Assembly (NCBI GenBank): GCA_026162565.1
Contig: JAOEIQ010000013.1
Span: forward strand, 1 to 64,000
DNA length: 64,000 nucleotides
DNA from: Flavobacteriaceae bacterium NBU2973
Lineage (GTDB): Bacteria > Bacteroidota > Bacteroidia > Flavobacteriales > Flavobacteriaceae
Reading direction: 5' to 3'
Shown here: positions 43,440 to 53,123 of the stretch, piece after piece
How positions within the stretch are numbered: the first letter of the stretch is position 1
Layout: every line of letters begins with the position of its first letter
Notes under the pieces: generated by a model
Told to the model about the DNA's origin: nothing
Database searches by the model: none
Seen by the model: only the letters and a program-made list of their open reading frames with translations
Program-made: the position numbers and the translations under genes

Positions 43440-44507
43440 TTACAACCATTTTTTCCTTTTAAAATAGAATAGCATACCTGTAAACAAAACAATCATCACT
43501 CCCCAAAGAATAAAGTAAGCATTTTCATATTTTAACTCTGGGATGTTTTCAAAGTTCATTCCATAGATTCCTGCAATAAATGTAAGTGGTATAAAGATAG
43601 ATGCCATAATGGTTAATACTTTCATGACTTCATTCATTTTGTTACTAATAGTTGTCATATACATATCCATTAAACTCCATATCATTTCGCGATAGATATC
43701 AATATTTTCTGTTACATGAATAATATGATCATAGATATCTCGATAATAGGTTTTAGTTTTTTTGAGTATCAGGTTACTCTCATGTTTTTCTATACGGCTT
43801 ATAACTTCTCTTAAAGGAAATATGGCACGACGTACTTTTAAGATTTCACGTTTTAAACCTTGTATATCTTGTGTTATTGTTTCGTTAGGATTACCTTCAA
43901 AAAGTAAGGTTTCTAAATCTTCAACTTTAGTGCCTAAAGTTTCAATAATATTAAAATAATGGTCTACAACAGCATCTATTAAAGTGTATAGAAGATAATC
44001 TGCATTGAGACCTCTTATTCTTCCTTTAGCTGTTCGTAAACGGTCTCTTATAGAATCAAACACATCTCCTTCAGCTTCTTGAAATGATAATACACAGTGT
44101 TTTCCTAAAATAAAACTGACTTGTTCCGAGATAATATTTTTAGAGTCGTCATAGTAGAGCATTTTTAATACAATAAAAATGTAATCTTCGTACTCGTCAA
44201 TTTTTGGACGTTGAGAGACGTTTACAATATCTTCTAGAACGAGTGGATGTAAGTTATAGTATTTTCCAATTTTTTCAATTTCAACAACATTATTTAAGCC
44301 GTTAATATTGAGCCAAGTAACGGTTTCGGTAGTTTTGAAAGGAAAACTATCTTCTATCGATGCCAGTTCAAGTTCTATACATGAGTCTTTGTTATAGTCA
44401 AAAGTTTCAATAATAAGATTATTGTTCTTTTTACCAGTGTAAATAACTGAACCAGGAATGGTTCCTATCTTTTTATTTTTATAGAGATCTTTCTGATTTT
44501 TACTCAT
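43440..44507 (-). CDS. corA: CorA magnesium/cobalt transporter
   Basis: The protein has 355 residues. The large N-terminal cytoplasmic domain precedes two C-terminal helices, and the pore signature YGMNF (IAGIYGMNFENIPEL) marks the first. A basic cluster (YFKRKKWL) closes the chain. CorA channels pass Mg2+ and other divalent ions. It is 5 bp downstream of the MscS gene in transcription order, so the two are co-transcribed. Confidence 0.96.
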   Translation of the reverse strand: MSKNQKDLYKNKKIGTIPGSVIYTGKKNNNLIIETFDYNKDSCIELELASIEDSFPFKTTETVTWLNINGLNNVVEIEKIGKYYNLHPLVLEDIVNVSQRPKIDEYEDYIFIVLKMLYYDDSKNIISEQVSFILGKHCVLSFQEAEGDVFDSIRDRLRTAKGRIRGLNADYLLYTLIDAVVDHYFNIIETLGTKVEDLETLLFEGNPNETITQDIQGLKREILKVRRAIFPLREVISRIEKHESNLILKKTKTYYRDIYDHIIHVTENIDIYREMIWSLMDMYMTTISNKMNEVMKVLTIMASIFIPLTFIAGIYGMNFENIPELKYENAYFILWGVMIVLFTGMLFYFKRKKWL

Positions 44508-44512
44508 GGTGC

Positions 44513-45034
44513 TTATCTATCAAGAACATTTTTCTCTATTAAAGTTACAGCTTTTTGTAGGATGAGGTTGTTAGGATAGGTCATTAAATCTCCATTTTCA
44601 AGACGCACGTGTATTTGAAAGGACCTAATATCTTCTATAATACCAATAACTTCGGCATCTTTATCATGCACATGAATTTTATCTCCAATTTTATATGGAA
44701 AGGAGAAGAACATGACTATTCCGGATGTTACATTACTTAATATAGACCAAACTGCAAATAAACCTACACCAATAACAGCAAATACAGATGAAAACACAAC
44801 GACTATATCTGACATGTCTACTCCAAAAATAATAGCCTCTAATAGTATGGCGATTAATAATAAAACAACACTAATATAGCGACCAACTAGTTTTACACGA
44901 GCATAGACCATATTGCTTTTTTTGGCAATTCGTCTTATAATTTTACTCAAAATCAAATGGATTATTGCAAGCACTACTAATACGACTAAAGAAATATATA
45001 CTTGATTTGGATGTGTTTTAAAGAATTCTAGCAT
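44513..45034 (-). CDS. Small MscS-type mechanosensitive channel
   Basis: The protein has 173 residues, shorter than E. coli MscS (286). It has three helices, then the MscS beta domain (SFPYKIGDKIHVHDKDAEVIGIIEDI, then RLENGDLMTYPNNLILQKAV). The C-terminal alpha/beta cage of MscS is missing. It may release ions on osmotic downshift. It precedes corA by 5 bp. Confidence 0.9.
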   Translation of the reverse strand: MLEFFKTHPNQVYISLVVLVVLAIIHLILSKIIRRIAKKSNMVYARVKLVGRYISVVLLLIAILLEAIIFGVDMSDIVVVFSSVFAVIGVGLFAVWSILSNVTSGIVMFFSFPYKIGDKIHVHDKDAEVIGIIEDIRSFQIHVRLENGDLMTYPNNLILQKAVTLIEKNVLDR

Positions 45035-45085
45035 GTCTTGAATTGTAGATTGTAACGCAAAGATAAACTACTTATAAAAACTAAA

Positions 45086-46021
45086 CTAGTTAAGTTTTAG
45101 GGTTTTTCGTAATGCTTCATCTGCGTTAGAGTTTTTACTCCAATAGGCTGATTTTATAGACTCTAATTTTGTTGCTTTGGTAGTTAAGGTTTTTGCATTA
45201 GATCCAAAACCACTTTTAAAGGATTCTTCCCAACTCAATATATCATAAGGAAACGATTCATTAAAATTAATGTTTAAAGTCCTATTTAACTCTGGATAGT
45301 TAAGGGTATAAGTGCCATTTTCGAGTTCTGCGGAAACTTTATAAGCTTTTAGTGGGATATGTTTTAATCTGATAAATTCTAACGAAGGTATTACTTCTAA
45401 ATTTCCTGTAGGAAGACTTTTTGGGTCTAAACGAAGTTTAGTCCATAATTCGTTTTCTAAAATCGCTTTATCAAGTTTTAAATTCTGATCTGCTTCACCT
45501 TCAAAATAGGAGTGCGACATAATTTCAAACTGCTCTCTGTTATTAAGTTGCGAATAAACATGACCACACCATTCTTGCATAGAACTAGAAACCTTAATTG
45601 CGTGTTGTTCGTTATTTACTGGAAAAAATGTACTCTGCATAATAGAGTACGGATACATACCAGTATTAAAGTTTTTGGTCGCATTGAGTTTTAAAACAGG
45701 AATGTTATCAGCATTTTGCCTGTCAGCTTTTACTTGAATATCTGGAAGAAAATCTTCGGTTACATAGATTAAAACGGCTTCACCATCTCGTATTTCTCCA
45801 TAGCGAGCTTGCTCTAGTTTGTAGGATGTTATTTCTGCTTGCCCTTGATACCAATAATTTTTAAATTGTTGAGACGGTTCTTTGTATATTTTAGTGTCTT
45901 CAATTTTTTCAGTAACCACAGCATTATTTTCAGCTAAATCAGTATTTACGTTTTGCTGCTTACATGAAAAGATTAATGTAATTAAGAAGAAGCTAAAAAT
46001 AGAAGAGAATAAACGTTTCAT
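45086..46021 (-). CDS. Conserved lipoprotein next to maf, function unknown
   Basis: The protein has 311 residues from the ATG at 46021 (the frame opens at a TTG two codons earlier). The lipobox reads LIFSCKQQ. The rest contains conserved blocks EITSYKLEQARYGEIRDGEAVLIYVTEDF and EWCGHVYSQL, but no known enzyme motif. The gene lies next to maf in flavobacteria and has sometimes been named after it in databases; nothing here resembles Maf. Confidence 0.75.
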   Translation of the reverse strand: MKRLFSSIFSFFLITLIFSCKQQNVNTDLAENNAVVTEKIEDTKIYKEPSQQFKNYWYQGQAEITSYKLEQARYGEIRDGEAVLIYVTEDFLPDIQVKADRQNADNIPVLKLNATKNFNTGMYPYSIMQSTFFPVNNEQHAIKVSSSMQEWCGHVYSQLNNREQFEIMSHSYFEGEADQNLKLDKAILENELWTKLRLDPKSLPTGNLEVIPSLEFIRLKHIPLKAYKVSAELENGTYTLNYPELNRTLNINFNESFPYDILSWEESFKSGFGSNAKTLTTKATKLESIKSAYWSKNSNADEALRKTLKLN

Positions 46022-46055
46022 AATCAATGGTTTTTTCGATTATAAAATTACAACA

Positions 46056-46649
46056 CTATTCTTGGTTTACCGCAGTATTTAACGTTTCGTAAAGAAGATG
46101 AGTAGGCAAACCCATAACATTAAAATAGGAGCCTTCTAATTTGGTTACAGCAATAAAACCAAACCATTCTTGTATACCATATCCTCCAGCTTTATCATAA
46201 GGACTGTAGTTATCTATATAATGCCATATCTCCTCGTCTGATAAGTCTTTAAAAGTTACTTTAGTAACATCATGAACTGTTTTTTGAAACTCTTTATGCT
46301 TCACACAAATCGAAGAAATAACCTCATGTGTATTACCACTTAAAGAACGTATCATTTGAAATGCCTCATCTTCAGAACGTGGTTTTTCTAAAGCTCGTTC
46401 ATTAAACCAAACAATAGTATCGCTTGTTACTAGAATATCTTTATCGGTTAAATCGTTTTCAAATTGTAAGGACTTTAATTGTGCCAAATAATTCGTGATT
46501 TCAAAGTGACGTAAAGAATCTGGATACTCTTCTTTTACAGGTTTTAAACGAATTTCAAACTCAAAACCCAAGTCTTTAAAAAAATGTTGGCGTCTAGGAG
46601 AGCCAGAGGCAAGAATGAGATTATAATTTTTAAGTTTGTCTTTAAGCAT
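46056..46649 (-). CDS. maf: Maf-like nucleotide pyrophosphatase
   Basis: The protein has 197 residues. The Maf signature LILASGSPRRQHFF opens the chain, followed by VTSDTIVWF, EKPRSEDEAFQMIRSLSG, and DKAGGYGIQEW. Maf proteins hydrolyse non-canonical or pyrimidine nucleoside triphosphates, avoiding mis-incorporation. It is co-directional with the 121-residue membrane gene 5 bp away and with the UbiA and KdsC genes further upstream. Confidence 0.93.
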   Translation of the reverse strand: MLKDKLKNYNLILASGSPRRQHFFKDLGFEFEIRLKPVKEEYPDSLRHFEITNYLAQLKSLQFENDLTDKDILVTSDTIVWFNERALEKPRSEDEAFQMIRSLSGNTHEVISSICVKHKEFQKTVHDVTKVTFKDLSDEEIWHYIDNYSPYDKAGGYGIQEWFGFIAVTKLEGSYFNVMGLPTHLLYETLNTAVNQE

Positions 46650-46654
46650 ATGCT

Positions 46655-47020
46655 TTAGTTGTTCTGTAAACCTACTTGCTTTATTTCAGTTTTGCCATAC
46701 TTAACAAGGAGCATTACAGAAAAGATAAGGTTTAAACCTAAAAATAACGATCCAACTCCTAATAATTGTAAGGCATCAGAATTAAATTCTGGAAATTCTG
46801 ATACTTCAGAAATCAAAGCTAAAACCATAAATAGATTTACTAAAATCCAAAGCGAAGCAATGCTAACTCCCAGGATCTTATTTTTTGTAATTAAAAGAGT
46901 AACCAATAATAAAATTAATACAACAGCAAACCAATTAACAATCACAGCTGCTGATATGTAATAAAATAATGTTGCAGCTATTAAATAGGTTTCAGGGAGG
47001 TTAGATTTTAAATGTTTCAT
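46655..47020 (-). CDS. Four-helix membrane protein, unknown
   Basis: The protein has 121 residues and four predicted transmembrane helices (LIAATLFYYISAAVI, FAVVLILLLVTLLI, SIASLWILVNLFMVL, GVGSLFLGLNLIFSVMLL). No family is recognised. It sits between the UbiA gene (5 bp) and maf (5 bp) in a likely operon. Confidence 0.7.
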   Translation of the reverse strand: MKHLKSNLPETYLIAATLFYYISAAVIVNWFAVVLILLLVTLLITKNKILGVSIASLWILVNLFMVLALISEVSEFPEFNSDALQLLGVGSLFLGLNLIFSVMLLVKYGKTEIKQVGLQNN

Positions 47021-47025
47021 GTTGG

Positions 47026-47940
47026 TTATTTTAGAATAAAAGGATATAGCAATAACGATAAAACTCCTGTTAATAGTATAAATTTAAGCATATTACTAAT
47101 ATAATGGTATTCTTTTTTAGAATCAGCACTAAAAGATTTAATACTAACATAAACCAATGGAGCTATAATAGCTACTAAAAAATAGCCTACAGCAATTTCT
47201 TGTTTATATAAATACGTAACTGTGTAATAAATGGTTGCTGCAATTGGAATCAAGCTTAAGGCAAAAATAACTTTAGATGTACGCTCTCTGCCTATGGCTA
47301 TTGGTAATGTATTAAGTCCTGCTTTATAATCACCATCTATATCTTCCATATCTTTTGTAAGTTCACGTAAAAAGTTAATAGCAAAAGCGAATAGCGAATA
47401 ATCAAGCAAAATTTTAAACATAGTTAATTGGGTTTCTTGATTATTTTCTGTGATTACAGGTAATAAATCAAAAAGTCCAACAATAATAATACTTAATGCT
47501 ACCAGAGCAGAAATCACCAAATTACCAATAATTAAAATACCTTTTAAATAGGTTGCATAAACATAGAGAAGCGCAGACACAATTACAAAGACAGAAAACA
47601 AACCATTTCTGCCGACTAGATTTGCTAAATAAAAGCCGAGTCCAACACCAATAACATTAAACATTATAAATAGGTTAGAGGCCGTTTTTTCAGATATATG
47701 CTTGCCAACAATAACCTTATTTGGTTTATTTACCAAATCGATTTCAACATCATGAATATCGTTGATGATATTTCCTGCAGCTGCTATGCATACAGTAGCT
47801 ATGATTAATAAAGAAAAACCAAAACCATTTAAAGTAATATCGATACCAAAAGGCTCGAAAAGCGCATATTTGATTAATAATTGCGTTAACACAATTAGTA
47901 ACAGATTTTTCCAGCGGATGAGTTTTAAAATGCTTTGCAT
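47026..47940 (-). CDS. UbiA-family prenyltransferase
   Basis: The protein has 304 residues and about eight or nine helices. Both Asp-rich motifs are present: NIINDIHDVEIDLVNKP and LTKDMEDIDGDYKAG. The sequence resembles the group annotated as geranylgeranylglycerol-phosphate geranylgeranyltransferase in Bacteroidota. The true acceptor in these bacteria is uncertain and could be a quinone or glycerol lipid. Two 7-bp microsatellites lie right upstream of the start. Confidence 0.88.
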   Translation of the reverse strand: MQSILKLIRWKNLLLIVLTQLLIKYALFEPFGIDITLNGFGFSLLIIATVCIAAAGNIINDIHDVEIDLVNKPNKVIVGKHISEKTASNLFIMFNVIGVGLGFYLANLVGRNGLFSVFVIVSALLYVYATYLKGILIIGNLVISALVALSIIIVGLFDLLPVITENNQETQLTMFKILLDYSLFAFAINFLRELTKDMEDIDGDYKAGLNTLPIAIGRERTSKVIFALSLIPIAATIYYTVTYLYKQEIAVGYFLVAIIAPLVYVSIKSFSADSKKEYHYISNMLKFILLTGVLSLLLYPFILK

Positions 47941-47946
47941 TTTTTT

Positions 47947-47974
47947 GTTAAAAGTTAAAAGTTAAAAGTTAAAA
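47947..47974. repeat. Four tandem copies of GTTAAAA
   Basis: Four head-to-tail copies of the 7-mer GTTAAAA lie right upstream of the UbiA gene start at 47940 (minus strand). Confidence 0.9.
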
Positions 47975-47983
47975 GTATAATTT

Positions 47984-48053
47984 TGACTACTGACTACTGA
48001 CTACTGACTACTGACTACTGACTACTGACTACTGACTACTGACTACTGACTAC
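47984..48053. repeat. Ten tandem copies of TGACTAC
   Basis: Ten perfect copies of the 7-mer TGACTAC end on the stop codon of the KdsC-like gene. Such perfect arrays are prone to slippage. The array lies between kdsC and the UbiA gene, where it would sit in the leader or promoter of UbiA. Confidence 0.95.
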
Positions 48054-48583
48054 TAATCATACTTGGCATCAAAATTTCCGTCCCATTTTCCTTGTACTTT
48101 CATGACTTGTTCGATAATATCTCTGACACAGCCTTTACCGCCTTTTTTATGAGATATATATTTGCTAATGGCTTTAATTTCAATAGCTGCATCTTGCGGG
48201 CAACAAGGTAAGCCAACCAAACTCATAACAGGATGATCAGGAATATCGTCACCAACATAAATAATTTCGTCTGCTTTTAAGTTGTAGTTGTTTACGTATT
48301 CTTCATACTGAATAACTTTATTATGAGCTCCTAAATAGATATCTTTAATACCCAAACCTTGCAATCGCTTTCTAACACCTTCGTTACTACCACCAGAAAT
48401 AATACAAACATTGTAACCAGCATCAACAGCAGTTTTCATGGCATAGCCATCTTTAATATTCATTCGACGTAGCTGCTCTCCTGTAGTAGTTATGGTTATG
48501 GTTCCATCAGTTAACACACCATCAACATCAAAAATAAAGGTGGTTATATGGTTGAGGTATTCTTTATAGCTTTTATCAGTCAT
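48053..48583 (-). CDS. kdsC: HAD-IIIA phosphatase, KdsC-like
   Basis: The protein has 176 residues with no cap domain. HAD motifs are FDVDGVLTDG (Asp19, Asp21), SGGSNEGVRKRL, KVIQYEEYV and YVGDDIPDHPVM. KdsC releases phosphate from KDO-8-phosphate in lipopolysaccharide synthesis. The length and motifs fit this family. It ends in the TGACTAC repeat, and the DUF2520 gene is 11 bp away, upstream in transcription order. Confidence 0.92.
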   Translation of the reverse strand: MTDKSYKEYLNHITTFIFDVDGVLTDGTITITTTGEQLRRMNIKDGYAMKTAVDAGYNVCIISGGSNEGVRKRLQGLGIKDIYLGAHNKVIQYEEYVNNYNLKADEIIYVGDDIPDHPVMSLVGLPCCPQDAAIEIKAISKYISHKKGGKGCVRDIIEQVMKVQGKWDGNFDAKYD

Positions 48584-48594
48584 AATTTAGTTAA

Positions 48595-49377
48595 TCATTT
48601 TTTGGTTGTTGAGGTTCTCGAAACACCATGTGTTTTTTGTATCGATTTTGTTAACAGCTCGTATATAGTTCTGTGATGCTCGTTTTCAAGTAATTTTAAA
48701 TGACGTTTAATTGTTTTTTTATCATTGCGTTTTGCTGGTCCAGTTTGTGCCATATAAGGCGATAATTCTTGAACTTTATTAGCAGTTTCTTGAATTAGTG
48801 GCTTTAAGATGTCAAAATTAATACTCTTAGCATCACTTATTTCATGAGCTATTCGGTAGAGTTGATTGGTAAAGTTATTAATAAAAACAGCTGCTAAATG
48901 AAGTGTTTGACGTTGTTCTGTATTAATTTTATAGTGAGGACTGCCAATAGCTTCAGCTAGTGATTTTAAAATTGGTAAATCTTTTTTATCTAAAGTCTCT
49001 ATACAAAAAGGGACTTGACTAAAATCAACATCTGTGTTTTTTGAAAACGTTTGTAAAGGATAAAAAACACCACGATTATTTTTTCTATCTAAATCATGAA
49101 TACCTACACTGCCAGATGTATGAACAACTAAACGATTTGAGAACGGTAGCTCTGAAGAAACAGTTGAAACAGCATCATCACTAATAGCTAAAATATAAAT
49201 ATCTGATGTTTTTAAGCTTGATAAATTATCAGTAATAGAAGTAATAGATTTATAGTCTTTAATTGAATTTAAATTTCTACTAAACCATTGATTTACAGTT
49301 ATTTTATTTGCTTTATTAAAAGCTTTAAACAAATGCGTAGCCACATTACCAGAACCAATAATTGTTACTGAAATCAT
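48595..49377 (-). CDS. Rossmann-like and DUF2520 domain protein
   Basis: The protein has 260 residues. The N-terminal Rossmann motif is GSGNVATHLFKAF, then ILAISDDAVSTVSSELPF and HTSGSVG. The C-terminal DUF2520 is helical (HLAAVFINNFTNQLYRIA). It resembles ProC- and ketopantoate-reductase-like oxidoreductases, but the substrate is unknown. It precedes kdsC in a probable operon. Confidence 0.9.
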   Translation of the reverse strand: MISVTIIGSGNVATHLFKAFNKANKITVNQWFSRNLNSIKDYKSITSITDNLSSLKTSDIYILAISDDAVSTVSSELPFSNRLVVHTSGSVGIHDLDRKNNRGVFYPLQTFSKNTDVDFSQVPFCIETLDKKDLPILKSLAEAIGSPHYKINTEQRQTLHLAAVFINNFTNQLYRIAHEISDAKSINFDILKPLIQETANKVQELSPYMAQTGPAKRNDKKTIKRHLKLLENEHHRTIYELLTKSIQKTHGVSRTSTTKK

Positions 49378-49423
49378 ATTGCTAAAATAAGTAAGTATAC
49401 TATGATAAAAAAGCCCTGACCAT

Positions 49424-49431
49424 TATCTTTG
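49424..49431 (+). promoter_or_regulatory. -7 box of the truncated hemoglobin gene
   Basis: TATCTTTG matches TAnnTTTG and ends only 6 bp before the ATG at 49438. The transcript would be nearly leaderless. No -33 TTG is at the right spacing. Confidence 0.5.
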
Positions 49432-49437
49432 TAAACA

Positions 49438-49824
49438 ATGGAAAAAACAGATTTAGCAAATAGAGACGATATATATCTTTTAGTGTCATCATTCTACAAA
49501 AAAGTAAGAGCAGATAAAACACTAGGTCCTTTCTTTAATGATGTGATTAACGATTGGGATGTGCATTTAGATAGATTGACAACATTTTGGGAGTCCAGCT
49601 TATTTTTAAAAACTAAATATTATGGTAATCCATTAGATGCTCATGTAAAAGTCGATAAGGCTCATAATAACTCCATTACAGAATTGCACTTTGGTATATG
49701 GCTTAATTTGTGGTATCAAACTATCGAGGAATTATTTGAAGGCGATTATGCAGAAAATGCTAAACGACGTGCACGTAAAATGGGCACCTTTTTGTACTTA
49801 AAGATTTTTGAGGCCAGACAGTAA
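49438..49824 (+). CDS. Group III truncated hemoglobin
   Basis: The protein has 128 residues. The globin fold shows YLLVSSFYKKVRADKTLGPFF at the N-terminus, FWESSLF, HVKVD and the proximal His84 in LHFGIWLNLW. Group III (trHbP) proteins bind O2 and NO and may protect against nitrosative stress or serve oxygen transfer. It stands directly upstream of the cytochrome c maturation gene, so a shared role in respiratory or redox control is plausible. Confidence 0.93.
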   Translation: MEKTDLANRDDIYLLVSSFYKKVRADKTLGPFFNDVINDWDVHLDRLTTFWESSLFLKTKYYGNPLDAHVKVDKAHNNSITELHFGIWLNLWYQTIEELFEGDYAENAKRRARKMGTFLYLKIFEARQ

Positions 49825-49888
49825 TTTTTAACTCAAAAAATATAGTTAAAATATCTTCAGCTTGTCTTAAAATCAACTCAAAAAGCCT

Positions 49889-49896
49889 TAAATTTG
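49889..49896 (+). promoter_or_regulatory. -7 box of the ccsBA gene
   Basis: TAAATTTG matches TAnnTTTG, 25 bp before the ATG at 49922. A TTG at 49862-49864 would be a weak -33 (24-bp spacer). Confidence 0.5.
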
Positions 49897-49921
49897 CACG
49901 ACCTTAAAAATAAGCAATGCT

Positions 49922-52900
49922 ATGCTAGAGAAATTGTCTAAAGTTCTATTTTCTACACGACTTACAGCCATTTTATTTATTGTTTTTGCAGTTGCAATGG
50001 CAACAGGTACCTTCCTTGATGCGGGACAAGAGACTTCACCAACACCATATTCTAGAAATTTAATTTATAATACCTGGTGGTTTGAGGCAATTATGGTGTT
50101 TTTCGTCATAAATTTTACAGGTAATATTTTTAGATATCGTTTACATAGAAAAGAAAAATGGGCAACACTCACGTTACACTTATCATTCATTTTTATCCTT
50201 CTTGGAGCTTTTGTGACACGTTATATTGGTTACGAAGGTATGATGGCTATTCGTGAGGGCGCTACAGAAAATAAATTTTTATCTACAGACACATACCTTA
50301 CAGCTTATATAGATGGTGATTACACAATTAATGGCGTAGCCCAACGCTTGCCTATAGAACGAAAGGTAGACTTTTCTCCTCGTCTCAATAATAAGTTTGT
50401 TATAGAAACTAAATATGATCAGCAACCAGTAACTTTTGAGTTAGAGAAGTTTATAGCAGGTGCTGAAGAAGATATTGTACCAGATGAAAATGGAGAAGAG
50501 TATCTAAAAATTGTGGAAGCAGGAGGAGGGAAACCTCATAATCACTTTTTAAAAGTAGGTGAAGTGCAGAGTTTGCATAACATGCTTATTGCTTTAAATA
50601 AACCTACTCAAGGTGCTGTAAATATTACTCTTGATGATGGTCAATTACAGATTCAATCGCCATTTGGAGGCGAATACTTGCAAATGGCTACAGGTAATCA
50701 AGGTACCTTAGTAAAAGATAGTATTCAACCTTTAATGTTGCGGTCTCGCTACATCATAGGAAATTTACAGATGGTATTACCAAAGCCAGTTATAAAGGGT
50801 GTGTTTGATGTGGTTAAAAAACCACAAATATTAAAAGGAGATGAAGATGGTTTAATTATGAAAGTTACTAGTAATGGTGATAGTAAAACCGTTGGATTGC
50901 TAGGAGGAAAGGGAACGAATTCACCATTTAAACAAATACAAGTAGGCGGATTAGATATTGCCTTAAAATATGGATCAAAAGTTTTAGAATTACCTTTTGA
51001 AGTAAAGCTTAACGATTTTATTGCTGAAAAATATCCAGGAACAGAAAACAGCTATTCATCTTATGAAAGTAAAGTTACGGTTTTAGATAAAGAATCTGGT
51101 GATTTTGATTATCACATTTATATGAACAATATCCTAGATCACAAAGGGTATCGTTTTTTTCAAGCAAGTTTCGATCCAGATGAAAAGGGAACTATTTTAT
51201 CTGTAAACCACGATAAATGGGGAACATGGCTTACCTATTTAGGTTACCTATTGTTGTATTTTGGCTTAATGGCTATTCTATTCGATAAGCATACACGTTT
51301 TGGAGACTTGAAGCGTCATTTAGAGCGCGTTAAGAAAAAGAAAGCCGAGCTGTTAACAGTATTCCTGCTATGCTTTACATTATCTGGTTTTGCGCAACAA
51401 CATTCAGCTAATGATGGTCACGACCATTCAGAATCTGGAAAACCAACCAAAGCGCAAATAGATTCTATTTTAAAAGTAAATATTACTCCAGTTGAACATG
51501 CCGATAAATTTGGTAGAATGGTTGTTCAGGATATTGGCGGCAGAATGATGCCAATGAATACCTATGCATCAGAGTTTTTGCGAAAGTTGAGTAAAAAAGA
51601 TCATTACGAAGAGTTTGATGCCAATCAAGTCATGTTATCAATACAAGAAAGTCCTTTTTTATGGTATAATGTGCCAATTATTTATTTAAGGCCAATGGAA
51701 ACTGATTCTCTTCGATCTATTATTGGTGTAGAAAAAACAGGTAAGTACTTTCCGCTTTCAGCCTTTTTTAATGCTAATGGCTCCTATAAATTAGGACCAT
51801 ACAGAGAACAAGCCTACAAAAACCCTATTCCAACTGGTCATGAAAAAAAGTTTAGGGAAGCTGACCAAAAAGTAAATATCTTATATGCAGCTATTGAAGG
51901 GGAAGCTATCAAAATATTTCCTATACCAGAAGAAGATAATAATAAATGGATTTCGCCTGTAGAATATAGACAGGGTTATAAAGAACAGATAAGTGATTCG
52001 TTATATGGTAACTTTATAAACTCTGGTTTTAGTGCCTATCTATTCACTTTAAACAAAGCAAAGCAATCAGGTGATTATACTGAAGCAGAAAAACTTCTTG
52101 AATCTTTTAAGAAAACACAAGAGAAGTATGGAAGCGAGGTTATGCTTTCTGATGAGAAGGTGAATGCCGAAGTTACTTACAATAAATACGACCCATTTAA
52201 AAAGTTATTTAGTTGGTATATGTACGCAGGAACCTTGTTGTTTATAGTACTTATATTTCAAATATTTAAGGAGAGTAATAATATAGTAAATTGGTTAATA
52301 AAAGCCTTAATTGGTATTATAATTTTACTCTTTGTGTATCATACAGCTAGTTTAATATGGCGTTGGTATATTTCTGGTCATGCGCCTTGGAGTGATGCTT
52401 ACGAGTCTATGATTTATGTAGCTTGGGCAACCATGTTTTTTGGTTTGGCTTTTGGTAGAAAAAGTAATTTAACCATAGCATCTACCACATTTGTAGTGTC
52501 TATGATTTTAATGATTGCGCACTGGAATTGGATGGATCCAGCCATTGCGAATCTCCAGCCTGTTTTAGATAGCTATTGGCTTATGATTCATGTAGCTGTT
52601 ATAGTTGGTAGTTATGGACCTTTCGCTTTAGGTATGATTCTCGGACTGGTAGCCTTATTACTTATGATTTTTGCTAATAAAAACAACCAAGCGCGATTAG
52701 ATCTCAATATAAAAGAGCTCACAATTATCAATGAAATGTCATTAACCGTTGGTCTTGTCATGCTTACTATTGGAAACTTTTTAGGAGGTATGTGGGCCAA
52801 TGAGAGTTGGGGACGTTATTGGGGCTGGGATCCAAAAGAAACTTGGGCACTTATTAGTATTATGGTCTATGCTTTTGTAATACACATGCGATTAATTCCA

Positions 52901-53119
52901 GGACTTCGTGGCCGTTGGTTGTATAACCTAATGTCTATTTTGGCCTTTGCTAGTATTATGATGACCTATTTTGGTGTTAATTTCTATTTAGCAGGATTGC
53001 ATAGTTATGCTAGTGGAGACCAAATAGTGAGTGTAAAATTTATTGTTGCAGCATTAGCTATTATAGCAGTCATTGCCTTTTTTGCTTACAGGAAGTATCG
53101 TGTATATTATAAAAAGTAA
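49922..53119 (+). CDS. ccsBA: Fused cytochrome c biogenesis protein CcsBA
   Basis: The protein has 1065 residues and combines two system II subunits. The ResB/CcsB part is at residues 1-470, with helices near 12-60, 80-100 and 440-455. A mid-protein signal-like helix (LLTVFLLCFTLSGFAQQ, near 476-492) is followed by a large soluble domain. From about 760 the CcsA part has several helices and the WWD signature WGRYWGWDPKETWAL near 965-972. It transports and attaches heme to apocytochromes c at the periplasmic side. Family members are often such fusions. Confidence 0.96.
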   Translation: MLEKLSKVLFSTRLTAILFIVFAVAMATGTFLDAGQETSPTPYSRNLIYNTWWFEAIMVFFVINFTGNIFRYRLHRKEKWATLTLHLSFIFILLGAFVTRYIGYEGMMAIREGATENKFLSTDTYLTAYIDGDYTINGVAQRLPIERKVDFSPRLNNKFVIETKYDQQPVTFELEKFIAGAEEDIVPDENGEEYLKIVEAGGGKPHNHFLKVGEVQSLHNMLIALNKPTQGAVNITLDDGQLQIQSPFGGEYLQMATGNQGTLVKDSIQPLMLRSRYIIGNLQMVLPKPVIKGVFDVVKKPQILKGDEDGLIMKVTSNGDSKTVGLLGGKGTNSPFKQIQVGGLDIALKYGSKVLELPFEVKLNDFIAEKYPGTENSYSSYESKVTVLDKESGDFDYHIYMNNILDHKGYRFFQASFDPDEKGTILSVNHDKWGTWLTYLGYLLLYFGLMAILFDKHTRFGDLKRHLERVKKKKAELLTVFLLCFTLSGFAQQHSANDGHDHSESGKPTKAQIDSILKVNITPVEHADKFGRMVVQDIGGRMMPMNTYASEFLRKLSKKDHYEEFDANQVMLSIQESPFLWYNVPIIYLRPMETDSLRSIIGVEKTGKYFPLSAFFNANGSYKLGPYREQAYKNPIPTGHEKKFREADQKVNILYAAIEGEAIKIFPIPEEDNNKWISPVEYRQGYKEQISDSLYGNFINSGFSAYLFTLNKAKQSGDYTEAEKLLESFKKTQEKYGSEVMLSDEKVNAEVTYNKYDPFKKLFSWYMYAGTLLFIVLIFQIFKESNNIVNWLIKALIGIIILLFVYHTASLIWRWYISGHAPWSDAYESMIYVAWATMFFGLAFGRKSNLTIASTTFVVSMILMIAHWNWMDPAIANLQPVLDSYWLMIHVAVIVGSYGPFALGMILGLVALLLMIFANKNNQARLDLNIKELTIINEMSLTVGLVMLTIGNFLGGMWANESWGRYWGWDPKETWALISIMVYAFVIHMRLIPGLRGRWLYNLMSILAFASIMMTYFGVNFYLAGLHSYASGDQIVSVKFIVAALAIIAVIAFFAYRKYRVYYKK

Positions 53120-53123
53120 AAGG

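Noticed and set aside
45086-46021. Annotation of this lipoprotein as Maf
   Set aside because: The real Maf motifs are in the neighbour at 46056-46649; this protein has a lipobox and none of them.
47984-48053. CRISPR or origin-like iterons
   Set aside because: Perfect 7-mers without spacers and no Rep or cas gene nearby; a microsatellite fits better.
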